Assembly (NCBI RefSeq): GCF_001613505.1
Contig: NZ_BDCM01000017.1
Location: forward strand, 1-64,000
Direction: 5' to 3'
DNA from: Nocardia mikamii NBRC 108933
Lineage (GTDB): Bacteria; Actinomycetota; Actinomycetes; Mycobacteriales; Mycobacteriaceae
DNA length: 64,000 nucleotides
Notes under the pieces: model-generated
The model's database searches: none
What the model was told of the DNA's origin: nothing
Seen by the model: only the letters and a program-made list of their open reading frames with translations
Part shown: piece after piece, positions 25,083 through 34,231 of the stretch
How positions within the stretch are numbered: position 1 is the stretch's first letter
Layout: the number at the start of each line of letters is the position of its first letter
Position numbers and translations under genes: made by a program

Positions 25083-26845
25083 TCATCGCCGTCCTCACCG
25101 ACCTCGAAGGCCTCTGCCTCGAACGATGGCTGCGGGCCGTGGTTGTTTTCCCCGGTCAGGTGGGAGAAGCGGCGGTTGGTGTTGTGGATGTCGTGGGCGC
25201 GCTCGGTCGGGGTGAAGGTCATGCGGAACGGGATGCCCGGCGCGTCGGCTTCTCCGGTCTTGAGCAGGAAACATCCTGTGCCGGGCGGTGTTTCGCGCAT
25301 GCCCGTGTTGTCGAGGTGATCGTCGGTCGGTGGCCGGGGCGCGGCCCAGGAGGTGACCAGCAATTTTTCGGTGTCGGTGATCGATACCGCCGCGCGGAGG
25401 CGTTCGATCTCTTCCGGTCCGACAGGGCCGATGATTTTGGCGCGGGCGCGTTCGAAGAAGCCGAGGGCTTTGGCTTGGGCAGCCGGCGAGTCGAAGGCAG
25501 CGAGGTCTTTGATGGTGTGGCTGCACATGATCAGCCCCGTGCCCAGCGGCCGGTTCAACCGGGTCAGGGCGTCGACGCGGTCGACCATGAACTCCCCCGC
25601 CCCCAGCACTCGCCAGATCTCGTCCATGACGACCTCGAACGTGCGCGGCGGCGCGAGACCTGCGTCGGCTAGGGCGTGAGCGGCGGCGACCGCGCCGAAG
25701 CCCTCGCTCCAGCACACCATCAGCACCGCCGCCAGCAGCTTCGTGTCGCCCTCGGGAATGCGGGACACATCGATGCACACCGCGGGGCTGTTCAGATCGA
25801 GGGGTGTGCTGGTGGGGCGGTCGAAGATCTGTCCCCACGGGCCCTCGATCACCGCGCGCAGCGACCGGCGTAGCACTTTGGTCGCCGCCCGGAACGCGAC
25901 ATCGTCGTCTTCCTCGGCAAACTGCCGCAATCGGTCTGCGCCGCCGGAGATCGTGGCCAGCAGATCCGACAGCCGCGGCGGCCGCTGCGGGGTGAATCCT
26001 CCTGCGGGGCTGTAGAGTTCGCGCAGCCCGGCGGCGATGAGGGTTTCTTCGTAGTCGGCGACGCGGGAGCCGCGGACCAGCTCGATCAGCCCGGCCACGA
26101 TGTTGACTTGTCCGGCTTCGACACGGGCGGCGACCTGGCGGCGTTGATCCGGATCCGGGAGCTGGTCGATGATGGTGCCGAGGGCGCCGACAGCGAGGGG
26201 GTTGATGCTGCCGTGCCCGTAACCGAGGTCGACGACCTGCCCACCCAGGGCTTCAACCAGGTCACGGTAGTCGGGTTTCGTGTCGCCCATGCACAGCACG
26301 GTTTCCCCGGCTGCGACCGCCCCTGTTGCGAGGCGCCGGATCAGCGAGGATTTGCCGAATCCGTTGAGCGCCAGCACGAAGGCGATCGGTGCGGTGTTGA
26401 ATCCGCGGGTGAACCACGACATCGGGTCGAAGTGCACCGGCGCGCCGGTGACGTAATGCGAGCCGACAGGGCAACCGACCACCGGGGCGGTTGCGCCGAC
26501 CGCGAAGGGCCACAATCCGGCCACCTGCACCGTGGTCGCCCGCCATTCGGGCGTCGTTGGCACCACTGTCGCGCGGCCACCGCCGACGCCGCGGTACCCG
26601 CGGTCGGTCAAACTCGCTGCGGGCACCGCGAATCCGTCGCGAACCGAATCCTCCACCCGTCGTGCGGCAGTGGCGCGGCGATGATCGTCACTCGACAGCA
26701 CCCAGCGAGCGCGCACCGCGGTCAGACCGCGCCTGGCGGCGGCCATTTCGGCCTCTGCGCGGGCCTGGGATGTCAATACGCGGATCCCCGCGACGGTCGT
26801 CGTTCGCGGACGGCGGGCCTTCCGGGTCTCGTTATGGATGTTCAT
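25079..26845 (-). CDS. VirB4-family ATPase
   Basis: 588 residues from the ATG at 26845 (ATGA overlap); a longer open frame upstream is Arg/Pro-rich and spurious. The P-loop is ALNGFGKSSLI at 159-169, Walker B is FEVVMDEIWRVL at 403-414, and between them lie the VirB4-type motifs GDTKPDYRDLVEALGGQVVD and an INPL segment. The C-terminal region has MCSHTIKDLAAF and a RMTFTPTE end. This hexameric ATPase powers the type IV channel. The N-terminal VirB4 domain is short because that part is encoded by the neighbouring SCO6880-like gene. Confidence 0.92.
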   Translation of the reverse strand: MNIHNETRKARRPRTTTVAGIRVLTSQARAEAEMAAARRGLTAVRARWVLSSDDHRRATAARRVEDSVRDGFAVPAASLTDRGYRGVGGGRATVVPTTPEWRATTVQVAGLWPFAVGATAPVVGCPVGSHYVTGAPVHFDPMSWFTRGFNTAPIAFVLALNGFGKSSLIRRLATGAVAAGETVLCMGDTKPDYRDLVEALGGQVVDLGYGHGSINPLAVGALGTIIDQLPDPDQRRQVAARVEAGQVNIVAGLIELVRGSRVADYEETLIAAGLRELYSPAGGFTPQRPPRLSDLLATISGGADRLRQFAEEDDDVAFRAATKVLRRSLRAVIEGPWGQIFDRPTSTPLDLNSPAVCIDVSRIPEGDTKLLAAVLMVCWSEGFGAVAAAHALADAGLAPPRTFEVVMDEIWRVLGAGEFMVDRVDALTRLNRPLGTGLIMCSHTIKDLAAFDSPAAQAKALGFFERARAKIIGPVGPEEIERLRAAVSITDTEKLLVTSWAAPRPPTDDHLDNTGMRETPPGTGCFLLKTGEADAPGIPFRMTFTPTERAHDIHNTNRRFSHLTGENNHGPQPSFEAEAFEVGEDGDE

Positions 26846-28320
26846 GCGCTGAACCTCTTCGAGATCGAGGTGTGTTCGGGCAGGATCAGTCCGATGCCGA
26901 GGGAGGCGGCGAAGGCCGCGGCTTGGGAGCCGTAGCAGCGGCGCACCCGTAGCCGCGAGGCTGCGGTCATGGTGCGTACGGAGGCTTCGATGCCCGGTAG
27001 GTCGGCGTCGAGGACGTCGGTGACGGTGACCAGGACCCCGAATCGGGTGAGACCGGCGCCGCGGGCCTGTTCTTGACGGGCGGCGCGGGTGTTGTCGACG
27101 CGGATGGATGCGGCGGCCGAGGCGATGCCGCGTTCGGTCTGCTCGGCGGCCAGCGCGTCGCGGAAGTCGGAGTCGACGATGTCGGTGGCCTCGGCCGCCG
27201 AATGCAGGCGGTAGACAATCGCGACCCGTTTGCGTGGCACATCCGCGCGCGGGCGCAGCAACTCCTCGAGACCGGTTTCCAGCACCGCGCCCCGCGGCGG
27301 GGCGTCCATTTCCCAAGTGATGGATCGGGCCCCGTCGTGCACCAGATGGTCCCAGCGGTCCTCGTGCGCGATCGGGCCAACCGAATCCCACGACTGTGTA
27401 GCGGTGATCGCCGGGCCGGCCGCTTCGATGTCACGCTGGGCAGCCAGGTCGTAGCGAGACCGCACCAGCCCCAGCACCTCCCACGCCTGCAGCGGCGTGG
27501 CCGGCAGCCCCGCGCGGGCCAGTTGGGACAGCACCCCTTGCAGGCGTTGCCCGATCTCGCGGGCCTGCTCGGGCAGGTCCTGCCGCGTTTTACGGGACGT
27601 GCCGATGGCGCGGAAGGTGATCGCGACGCGGGCCTCGATCCGCACGCCCACACCGCCGATATCGGCGGCGGCCTCACGCATCACCGCCCGCGCAAACTCC
27701 GGCGCCTGCGGGCGGACCAGGCGTGCGACTTCGCGGCGTTGCTTGAGATGTGTTTCCGCGACGTTTTCGAGCACCGAGGTGACCGCGACGACCTCACCGC
27801 CGCGTGACTGCGAGGCCAGGAAATGTCCGTACTCGCCGACCCAGGCATCGATTTGGGCTTGGTCGACCAGTTCCTTCCCGCGCGGAAGCACCCGCAGCAC
27901 CACCGTGCAATGATCGGTACGGCGAACATGGATGACCGCGAACCGCTTTCCGCCAGGGGTCTCCCACTCGGCCAGGCGTGAATCAGCCAGCAGCCCAGGC
28001 AATCTCGCCACTCCCGGTATCCGGGAAAATCGGCCGGACCGATACAGCAGTTCACCCCGCGCCTTGGCCGCCGCGAACTGGACCCGCAAGACCGCCGTCT
28101 CCCACCCGGTCCTGCCATCGACGGTGATGACAAGGGGCGTGAAAACCATTGCGGCGCAGGCGAGCACGATCAGCGTTGTGGGTATGGATCGGGTGATCAT
28201 GAAGGTGGCCATGACGGTGATCAGCAGGGCCAGCGCGAGCATGCTCACTCCCCACGTCATGCCGAAGAACCCGGCCGAGCGTGGTTTTTCCCATCTGCCG
28301 TACATGCGGGGACTGGTCAT
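26842..28320 (-). CDS. SCO6880-like T4SS membrane protein (PrgI/VirB3 plus VirB4 N-domain)
   Basis: 492 residues. The first 35 residues are soluble; two transmembrane segments then lie at about 25-42 and 48-68 (MLALALLITVMATFM, TLIVLACAAMVFTPLVIT), as in PrgI/VirB3 subunits. The ~400-residue cytosolic part matches the N-terminal domain of VirB4/TraE proteins in layout (AVIHVRRTDHCTVVLRVLPR, QIDAWVGEYGHFLASQSRGG). Actinobacterial elements usually carry this fused form just before the VirB4 ATPase gene, as here. Family naming (SCO6880) rests on my recognition of the pattern. ATGA overlaps lie at both ends. Confidence 0.87.
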   Translation of the reverse strand: MTSPRMYGRWEKPRSAGFFGMTWGVSMLALALLITVMATFMITRSIPTTLIVLACAAMVFTPLVITVDGRTGWETAVLRVQFAAAKARGELLYRSGRFSRIPGVARLPGLLADSRLAEWETPGGKRFAVIHVRRTDHCTVVLRVLPRGKELVDQAQIDAWVGEYGHFLASQSRGGEVVAVTSVLENVAETHLKQRREVARLVRPQAPEFARAVMREAAADIGGVGVRIEARVAITFRAIGTSRKTRQDLPEQAREIGQRLQGVLSQLARAGLPATPLQAWEVLGLVRSRYDLAAQRDIEAAGPAITATQSWDSVGPIAHEDRWDHLVHDGARSITWEMDAPPRGAVLETGLEELLRPRADVPRKRVAIVYRLHSAAEATDIVDSDFRDALAAEQTERGIASAAASIRVDNTRAARQEQARGAGLTRFGVLVTVTDVLDADLPGIEASVRTMTAASRLRVRRCYGSQAAAFAASLGIGLILPEHTSISKRFSA

Positions 28321-29726
28321 CGCCGCACCTCCAACGGTCCGGGCGCGTCGATATCCCAGCTGTCACCGGCTTGGGACTCGACCGCCGAACTCGCCGACTG
28401 CGCCCCCTGACCGGCCAACTGCGCGCCCATGACGGCCGCTCCAGCGATGCCCGCCCCTGCGCCGGCGCCTCCAGCCGCACCCGAGCTGCCACCGGCTTGG
28501 CCAGCGGAGCCCGCCGACCGGCCCCCGGTTCCCGCCGGTGCGGCCCCTCCGGATGAGGCCCCGCCGCCGGGCGAAGCTCCACCACCACCGGTGCCGCCCG
28601 AGAGAGGACGGCCACCTCCTGCCCCGCCCGACGGGCCGCTCGAGGGCGGAGTGGGACTAGCGCCTCCGGCTCCGCTGGTGGTGGCGTTTTCGCCTTCGGT
28701 CATCTTGCGGGCCGCGGTACGGTCTCCTCCGGCTGCGCCCATGGCGATGCCCAGGGCGCCGCCGGCGAGTGCGGCGCCTGCTCCTCCGCCGCCGCTGAGG
28801 GTGGCGACCGCGGGCGCGACCAGCCGCATCAAGGCCGGCAGCACGATCGTCACCGACAACAGCAGGATCATTCCGAGCAACACCAGCTGCGGGTCTTGCT
28901 GCTGACCGGTGGTTTTCGTGCCTGCGGCGGTGAAGGCGATCGCGTAGATGAGGGCGCCGACCGGTTTCCACAGCACGAACGCCAGCGACCACGACAGCAT
29001 CCGCTTGTACGCCTGCGACCCCGGGCCGGTGCCCGCGGCGGCAGCGGCCAACGGGATCGCGGCGACCACCAGGATCAGGACGGCTTGGCGGATGACCAGC
29101 ATCGCGAGTTGCACGAGCATGCTGATCAGGCCGAGGATGCCTAGCACGAGCAGGATGCCGGAGCCGAGGTTGCTGTGATCGCGCAGGTTGTTGTCGACCA
29201 GCCGCTCGACTGCTCCGTGCAGGTCGCCGCCGGTGGCGTCGTTGATCACCCAATGACTGAATGCGTCACCGGCTTTCGTGCCGGTGGTGATCAGCGCGGA
29301 GAACATCATGGAGGCGAACACCGCCCGCGCGAACATGAGGAAGCTCTCCTGCGCTTCCCCCGCGACGCCACCACGTTTCGCCATCGCCAGCCGGGCGGCG
29401 GCGAACAAGATGCCCGCGATCATCAGCAGAACCTGCAAACCGCTGGTGTAGCTCCGAATCGACGCCAGAGCAGGCCCAGGCTCCCCCGTGGACGTCGCCA
29501 ACTGCGGGGACGGCAGATTGACCCACCAGGTCACGTCGATTCTGAGCGCCTTGGTCATACCGTCGATCAGGGAGTCGACCATGCTGTCGAAGGCGGAATT
29601 TGCTACGGAGTCGGCGGCTTTGCCGCCGAGTTGTTTCAGCGCGCACACGGCGCCGGGTCCAGTGGGCAGGTCGCACACGATGTCCGGCAGCTGAGCATGG
29701 TTGACGGCGGCGATAGATGTCGTCAT
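28317..29726 (-). CDS. TrbL/VirB6-like channel protein
   Basis: 469 residues from the ATG at 29726. At least five hydrophobic segments lie between ~95 and ~315 (for example GLQVLLMIAGILFAAARLA and LVQLAMLVIRQAVLILVVAA, with LVLLGMILLLSVTIVLPALM after). The last ~130 residues are a low-complexity Gly/Ala/Ser/Pro tail. The multi-TM core with a disordered tail is the TrbL/VirB6 layout, the presumed membrane pore of the system. It overlaps the SCO6880-like gene downstream and a lipoprotein gene upstream by four bases each. Confidence 0.88.
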   Translation of the reverse strand: MTTSIAAVNHAQLPDIVCDLPTGPGAVCALKQLGGKAADSVANSAFDSMVDSLIDGMTKALRIDVTWWVNLPSPQLATSTGEPGPALASIRSYTSGLQVLLMIAGILFAAARLAMAKRGGVAGEAQESFLMFARAVFASMMFSALITTGTKAGDAFSHWVINDATGGDLHGAVERLVDNNLRDHSNLGSGILLVLGILGLISMLVQLAMLVIRQAVLILVVAAIPLAAAAAGTGPGSQAYKRMLSWSLAFVLWKPVGALIYAIAFTAAGTKTTGQQQDPQLVLLGMILLLSVTIVLPALMRLVAPAVATLSGGGGAGAALAGGALGIAMGAAGGDRTAARKMTEGENATTSGAGGASPTPPSSGPSGGAGGGRPLSGGTGGGGASPGGGASSGGAAPAGTGGRSAGSAGQAGGSSGAAGGAGAGAGIAGAAVMGAQLAGQGAQSASSAVESQAGDSWDIDAPGPLEVRR

Positions 29727-30538
29727 GTGGTGGTCCTCCATTGCCCGAAGCCGGCAAGAGTTTCAATGGGAACGCCTGGCTGCCAGAGCGTTTCGATGTC
29801 GTCTGGCAGGCGCACTCGCCAGTCGTTGTCGTAGGTCATGGGCCAGGAGGCGTAGGTGTAGCCGTCGCGGGTTCGGGTGGCGATGTCGACGACCGCGAAG
29901 TCGGCGCGGTAGCCGGGGCGGATGCGGATGCCGTCGGGGACGGTGACATAGCGGGCGGCATCCGGTGTGCGGGTGCGGCCGCGCGTCACCCTGGCGATGA
30001 ATGCGTCGGTGTCCCCGACGAATCGGGACCGAATCACGTTCTGCCACACTTCTTCTGGCGCGGCGAGGGCGCGGGCGATCGCGTCGCAGGCAGCCAGCGC
30101 CGCGCCTTGCGGGGTGTCGGCGAACCCGGAGGCGATCCCGTGGTCGATGTAAGCCGGACCGTCACTGCCCGAAACTGGTAGCGCGGCGCCACCCCATCCG
30201 CGTTGCCAAGACATTTGCGCTGGTGCCGCGGTGAGGTAGTCACCCGCCGATGAGCTGGTGCGCGTGGCCGGATTTTGGGTCAGCGCGCGCCCTTCGTCGC
30301 CGACGACGACAAGGCGGTTGCCGAACAGGTCGGTGGTCGGAGGCTGGGCCGGTGTCGCGCTGAGCGGGGGCCGCGCCGCAGCCGTGGGGGTCGTTGTCGT
30401 GGGGGTCGTTGTGGATAAACCGGCGGACGGGGGTTGAGCGGCGTCATTGCCGCATCCGCTGAGCGGGACGGTCAGGGCGACGGCGAGTCCGAGCCAGCGG
30501 TGGCGGTTCGGTGCTGGGGTCGTGGTGGCGGTGTTCAT
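29723..30538 (-). CDS. conjugation-operon lipoprotein
   Basis: 271 residues. The signal peptide is ~12-28 with the lipobox LSGC (Cys29). A Thr/Pro-rich linker (TTTPTTTTPTAAARPPLS) leads to a ~190-residue domain with GFADTPQGAALAACDAIARA, a block also found in the next upstream lipoprotein (GFTHTPAGAALAAIHA). These two and the protein at 33420-34115 (VVASFENAYYRLRSS) may share one fold. They sit in the envelope beside the channel, a place equivalent to VirB8-like assembly factors. Confidence 0.83.
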   Translation of the reverse strand: MNTATTTPAPNRHRWLGLAVALTVPLSGCGNDAAQPPSAGLSTTTPTTTTPTAAARPPLSATPAQPPTTDLFGNRLVVVGDEGRALTQNPATRTSSSAGDYLTAAPAQMSWQRGWGGAALPVSGSDGPAYIDHGIASGFADTPQGAALAACDAIARALAAPEEVWQNVIRSRFVGDTDAFIARVTRGRTRTPDAARYVTVPDGIRIRPGYRADFAVVDIATRTRDGYTYASWPMTYDNDWRVRLPDDIETLWQPGVPIETLAGFGQWRTTT

Positions 30539-31173
30539 CGGATCGGGAGCAGGATCATGTCGGTGGGCAGCGCGCTGGGCGCGGTCACGACTGCGGGATG
30601 GTGCCCGTCTGGGAGCAGGAGTTTCCAGTCGCCGCCCTGCCAGATGACGGTGGCGGTGTTGCAGGTCAGCGATGTGTCGGGTTGCTGGGTGTAGATCGCG
30701 GTGTCGGCCCGGTCTGGGGTGTAGCCGGTGATGCGGTAACCGAGGATCTTCGGGGGCGTGCCGGTGACCGGTGTGGTGATCGATACCTGGGCTCGCGCGA
30801 CGGCCCAGTCATCGCGTCCGGCGCCGGGGGCGAGCATTTGTTGACCGACGGTGGCCCATTGATCGTCAGGTGCCACGGAGATCCGCACTGTGGCGTGGAT
30901 GGCCGCCAACGCCGCCCCGGCGGGGGTATGTGTGAACCCTGCGGCGACCGCGCCGGTCACCGTTCGTGGGCCTTGGTCGGCCACTGGAAGCGAGATGCCT
31001 TGGTAGACGGTGGTTGTCACGTTGGTTGGCGCAGCGTGGATGTCCACGGGCAGTGATGAGGTGGCGGGCGGGTGCGTGTAGTCGCCGGGGCCGGTGCAGG
31101 CGGTGACGGTGGCGATGCCGAGTAGCCCGATCAGTGCGGTGAGGCCGGCGTGGTGGGTGGGGTGTGGGTTCAC
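30535..31173 (-). CDS. conjugation-operon lipoprotein, paralog of the previous
   Basis: 212 residues from a GTG at 31173 that has GGGAGA 7 bases upstream; the in-frame extension to 31296 would overlap the next gene and is Ser/Pro-rich. The signal peptide ends in the lipobox VTAC (Cys26). Blocks GFTHTPAGAALAAIHATVRI and GGDWKLLLPDG parallel the neighbouring lipoprotein (GFADTPQGAALAACDAIARA and DNDWRVRLPDD), so they are diverged paralogs. Located outside the plasma membrane; probably a structural part of the transfer machine. Confidence 0.83.
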   Translation of the reverse strand: MNPHPTHHAGLTALIGLLGIATVTACTGPGDYTHPPATSSLPVDIHAAPTNVTTTVYQGISLPVADQGPRTVTGAVAAGFTHTPAGAALAAIHATVRISVAPDDQWATVGQQMLAPGAGRDDWAVARAQVSITTPVTGTPPKILGYRITGYTPDRADTAIYTQQPDTSLTCNTATVIWQGGDWKLLLPDGHHPAVVTAPSALPTDMILLPIR

Positions 31174-31198
31174 TGGTGTCTCCCAGGGTTTTCGGAGT

Positions 31199-31435
31199 TC
31201 AGTGGGTGGGGAACAGGGCGGCGGCGATGCCGCTGGCGGAGCCGACGAGAACAGCGGCGAGCAGAGCGCCGGCGAGTCCTTCGATCGCTTCGTCACGGTG
31301 CAGTCGCCATGCCAGCTGCCAGCCGATCCAGATGGTGCGAGCGATCGCGAGCAGCAGCACCAGCCAGGCCAGCCACCCCAGCAGCTGGGTCAGCGGGGCG
31401 AGAACTTTCGGGTCCAGACGGGTAGTGGCGCTCAT
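31199..31435 (-). CDS. small two-TM protein (VirB2/TrbC-like size)
   Basis: 78 residues with two hydrophobic helices at ~15-36 and ~53-73 separated by a basic/acidic loop (RLHRDEAIEG). The size and hairpin topology resemble VirB2/TrbC pilins and are shared by the protein at 32483-32767. It overlaps the alpha/beta hydrolase gene. Pilin function is possible but unproven. Confidence 0.75.
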   Translation of the reverse strand: MSATTRLDPKVLAPLTQLLGWLAWLVLLLAIARTIWIGWQLAWRLHRDEAIEGLAGALLAAVLVGSASGIAAALFPTH

Positions 31436-32367
31436 GGCGCACCGTCGGTGTCGGAGGCCAGCTCGCCGTCCTGATCGAGCAGGAACTCGTCGACATCGGC
31501 GCGGTAGGCGACATCGAGGGCCGCGACGATCACCTCCGCGGCCGTGTCTGGATCGCTGCGCGGCAGGGAGTGCCCGGCACCGGGCACCACCTGCTCGTCG
31601 GCCCAGATCTTCTCAGCGAACCGGAACGATTGGGCGGCGGGCACGACCCGGTCGCGGTCGCCGGTGACCACGAACGACGGCACCGACCGCAACCCGGCCG
31701 CCGTCTCGGGGTCGAGGTAGAAGTGGCGGTAGGTATGTATGAGGTCGGTCAGCACCCGCGGATCCACCGGACGGGCGCCGGTCGACAGCGGAGCCTTGGA
31801 TCCGAGCCGGCGTGCCGTGCGGCGGAAGCGTCGTTCGGCTACCGACGCGGCCGCGGCAGCGACATGGTCGAGCCTGCCGTGGCGAAGCATCTTGATCCGC
31901 GCCGCGGCAGTCGTGAAATGCCGCGGCAGGGCTGGGAATTCGGGGAATTCGCCGGTGGCGTTGAACAGCACCAGTCCCGACAGGGCGGCCGCGCGCGCCG
32001 GGTATCGCTGCGCGTAGGCCGCAGCGACCATGGACCCGGCCGAGTGCGTGACCAGCACCACCGACCCGGTTGCCTGGGTGAGCACGGCGTCGAGATCGTC
32101 GGCCAAATGCTCGAGGGTGGTTTCGACGCTGCGGTGAGGGCGTCCCGAGCGGCCGTGTCCGCGTTGATCCCAGACGATTTGAGCGATCTGGCCGTCGAGG
32201 CGATCGTGCACCTGTTCGGTCAGCGGCTGCCACCAGCTGCCGTCGCACAGCAACCCATGAACATAGACAACGGTCGCTGCGGCGAACGACGGCCCACAAC
32301 GATCTCCGGCCAGCATGAGCCCGTCGCTGGTGGTCATGGTCAACGATGAGGTGTCGGTGAGTCCCAT
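31432..32367 (-). CDS. alpha/beta hydrolase
   Basis: 312 residues from the ATG at 32367, which has AAAGGA upstream; a GTG at 32445 would add 26 residues. The lid-type hydrolase fold is clear: oxyanion HGLLCDGSWW, WDQRGHGRSGRP, nucleophile VTHSAGSM (Ser109 from this start, with Thr in the usual first Gly position), acid VTGDRDRVVPA and GAGHSLPRSDP for the His. There is no signal peptide, so it is cytosolic. An intact triad sits amid envelope genes, and it may act on an acyl ester or a lactone; the substrate is unknown. Confidence 0.87.
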   Translation of the reverse strand: MGLTDTSSLTMTTSDGLMLAGDRCGPSFAAATVVYVHGLLCDGSWWQPLTEQVHDRLDGQIAQIVWDQRGHGRSGRPHRSVETTLEHLADDLDAVLTQATGSVVLVTHSAGSMVAAAYAQRYPARAAALSGLVLFNATGEFPEFPALPRHFTTAAARIKMLRHGRLDHVAAAAASVAERRFRRTARRLGSKAPLSTGARPVDPRVLTDLIHTYRHFYLDPETAAGLRSVPSFVVTGDRDRVVPAAQSFRFAEKIWADEQVVPGAGHSLPRSDPDTAAEVIVAALDVAYRADVDEFLLDQDGELASDTDGAP

Positions 32368-32482
32368 TGGTGCGAATTCCTTTGCCGCAGGATCAAGTAC
32401 GTTGTTGGAATGGAGTGGCGTCAGCCGTTCCGCCGCGTCGGTCACCCGATATGCGGAGCTCTGAAACTCGCTGGCGCATCGG

Positions 32483-32767
32483 TTATTTGGCGACGATTTG
32501 AGTCATGATGGATCCGGCGCTGGTGGCGATGATTCCGCCGACGAGGGCGCCGAGCACGATCTTGGGGCTTTCCACCGCGCCGCCGTGCCAGCGTTCCCAC
32601 CCGAATTTGCCGCCTGCGTAGATGAGTGCTGCGATGCCGGCGAGCATCACCGCCCACGCGAGCCAGTTCACGACCTTGGTCAGCCCCGCAGAGCCCGGTG
32701 GCGGCTCCGGAGTGATCGGAATCTGTTGCGCCAGAACAGCGATACTGTCGACGACGATCGAAGTCAT
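32483..32767 (-). CDS. small two-TM protein, candidate VirB2-like pilin
   Basis: 94 residues. A Pro-rich N-terminal part (QQIPITPEPPPGSAGL) precedes two hydrophobic helices at ~33-52 (VVNWLAWAVMLAGIAALIYA) and ~70-90 (IVLGALVGGIIATSAGSIM). A basic loop lies between. VirB2/TrbC-type pilins have this length and topology. It overlaps the upstream gene by four bases, and 115 bases with no gene separate it from the hydrolase start at 32367. Good candidate for the pilus or channel lining subunit. Confidence 0.78.
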   Translation of the reverse strand: MTSIVVDSIAVLAQQIPITPEPPPGSAGLTKVVNWLAWAVMLAGIAALIYAGGKFGWERWHGGAVESPKIVLGALVGGIIATSAGSIMTQIVAK

Positions 32768-33423
32768 GACGATCTCCTAGGTGTGGGATCGGGTTGGATC
32801 GGCCGGGTGGCGGCGATGCGGGCGGTGATCGCGGCCCCGGCCCGGTAGACCTCGGCGGGGACCGCTTCCCTCGGGTGGGCTCGCCGCGGTGGCGGTGAAT
32901 CGTTGGGTGTGTAGGTGGCGAGCTCGTCGAGTTCATGGGTGAGCAGTTCGTCGTGCCAGCGGATCGGCCACACCGCGCCCCCGACCAGGGCGGCGACCGT
33001 GCTGCGGTAGCGACGTACCGCCAGCGGAACTCGGCCGGGCCGCGGCGGGACGAGCACGAGCCCGACCACAGTCACCCCGGCGGGTGTGAGCCCGGCGTGC
33101 CATTCCCGTAGCCGGTCCGCGGCCGCGACCAGCCCGGGCAGGCAGTCGCGGGCCGCGACCACTAACCGTTGGGTGGTCGCTGTCGAGGCGGGCCACGCGA
33201 GGCCGGTGTCGGCGGCGTGTGCCCACCACCGGGCCAGGGTCGAGGTGCCCGCGCCGCCGTGGGCGCCGAGCACCGCGAACAGCGGCGGATACGGCCCTGT
33301 CACGGGTAGCGGTGAATTCATCACCGGCGCGCGACGTTCCGGGTCCGGTCCTGTGACAGTGGTCGGGTCGAGTCGTCCGTCGGGGGGCGTGTACTCGGCG
33401 TGTGCGACGAGGGCGGCGGTCAT
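32764..33423 (-). CDS. ParA/MinD-like protein with degenerate P-loop (DUF6668-like)
   Basis: 219 residues. AVLGAHGGAGTSTLARWWA at 50-68 copies the deviant Walker A of ParA/MinD ATPases, but the P-loop Lys position holds Thr, so ATP hydrolysis is doubtful. The following TTQRLVVAARDCLPGL, VVGLVLVPPRPGRVPLAVRR and the WPIRWHDELL ending fit small actinobacterial ParA-like proteins found beside T4SS genes. Possible role: positioning or regulating the transfer machine. It overlaps both neighbours by four bases. Confidence 0.78.
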   Translation of the reverse strand: MTAALVAHAEYTPPDGRLDPTTVTGPDPERRAPVMNSPLPVTGPYPPLFAVLGAHGGAGTSTLARWWAHAADTGLAWPASTATTQRLVVAARDCLPGLVAAADRLREWHAGLTPAGVTVVGLVLVPPRPGRVPLAVRRYRSTVAALVGGAVWPIRWHDELLTHELDELATYTPNDSPPPRRAHPREAVPAEVYRAGAAITARIAATRPIQPDPTPRRSS

Positions 33424-34115
33424 GGGCCGGCCTGCTTTTGGATGTTGGTGATCAGCAGTCCGCTATCGGTCGGGCGGGTGTTGATCACCTGCAGGTAGTC
33501 GGTGCGGGTGCGGTCGGGATGCTGCTCGACCACATGCACGTTCGCGCTACCCGCGGCGACCGGCGTGATCGCCACGCAATAGGTGCTGCCTGCCGGGATC
33601 GAGGCGATCCCGGCGGCGAGCGCATCAGCGGCCAGACCAGCCTCCGGCGCCACGACCCGCAAGGCCGCGTCCGAGCTTCTGAGCCGGTAGTAGGCGTTTT
33701 CGAACGACGCCACTACCCCGGCGACCGTCCGTGGGTCACCGTCTCGATCGGTGACCGTGGCACCGGTGAGTCCGGCGCACGCCCCGCCGTCGGCTGCGGT
33801 TTTGCTCGACGGCGGGGCCGCGGTTCGAGTAGGAACTGGGGTGTGGCCGCCGGGGTCAGCGACTGTCATTCCGCCGATAAGTACGGCCACGGCGGCCACA
33901 GTCACCGCCGCCCCGACAACTATCCACGTCCGCGCGGACGGCAGATCCACTCGCGGATGCTCCTGTCCCCCCACCTCCGGTGCGCGCTGGATGTCGTCAC
34001 CATCCGGATGCAGTTGCGCGGCCTCAGCCTGCGGCTCTGCTGACGGGTCCGGCTCGAGCCAACGCCATTCGTCACCTGCGACCGGGGCAGCGTATGTGGA
34101 TAGGTTGTGTGGCAC
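33420..34115 (-). CDS. single-TM VirB8-like-topology protein
   Basis: 231 residues. A 60-residue acidic cytosolic N-terminus, a transmembrane helix at ~63-86 (TWIVVGAAVTVAAVAVLIGG), a Thr/Pro linker and a ~130-residue external domain (GVVASFENAYYRLRSSDAAL, NVHVVEQHPDRTRTDYLQVI). The topology matches VirB8-type proteins, which nucleate channel assembly, and the domain resembles those of the two operon lipoproteins. The identification is by topology, not by sequence family. Confidence 0.78.
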   Translation of the reverse strand: MPHNLSTYAAPVAGDEWRWLEPDPSAEPQAEAAQLHPDGDDIQRAPEVGGQEHPRVDLPSARTWIVVGAAVTVAAVAVLIGGMTVADPGGHTPVPTRTAAPPSSKTAADGGACAGLTGATVTDRDGDPRTVAGVVASFENAYYRLRSSDAALRVVAPEAGLAADALAAGIASIPAGSTYCVAITPVAAGSANVHVVEQHPDRTRTDYLQVINTRPTDSGLLITNIQKQAGP

Positions 34116-34157
34116 GGTGTTTCACCTCCTCGGTGGGGATGGGCGGGTGGTTAGGGG

Positions 34158-34229
34158 CCCTTCGGCGGAGTCGGCCCGCGAGGAACGATCTGATCTCTCT
34201 GGCGCAGAGAAACCGTCTCCGCCGAAGGG
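34158..34229 (-). promoter_or_regulatory. large hairpin inside the T4SS operon
   Basis: A perfect 13-bp stem (34158-34170 with 34217-34229, core CCCTTCGGCGGAG) encloses 46 bases that contain a second perfect hairpin (TCTCTG-GCG-CAGAGA). It sits in one of the few real gaps of the operon, between the cutinase-like gene and the next. It could partly terminate transcription, stabilise mRNA ends, or set the ratio of envelope hydrolases to channel parts. Confidence 0.6.
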
Positions 34230-34231
34230 GT

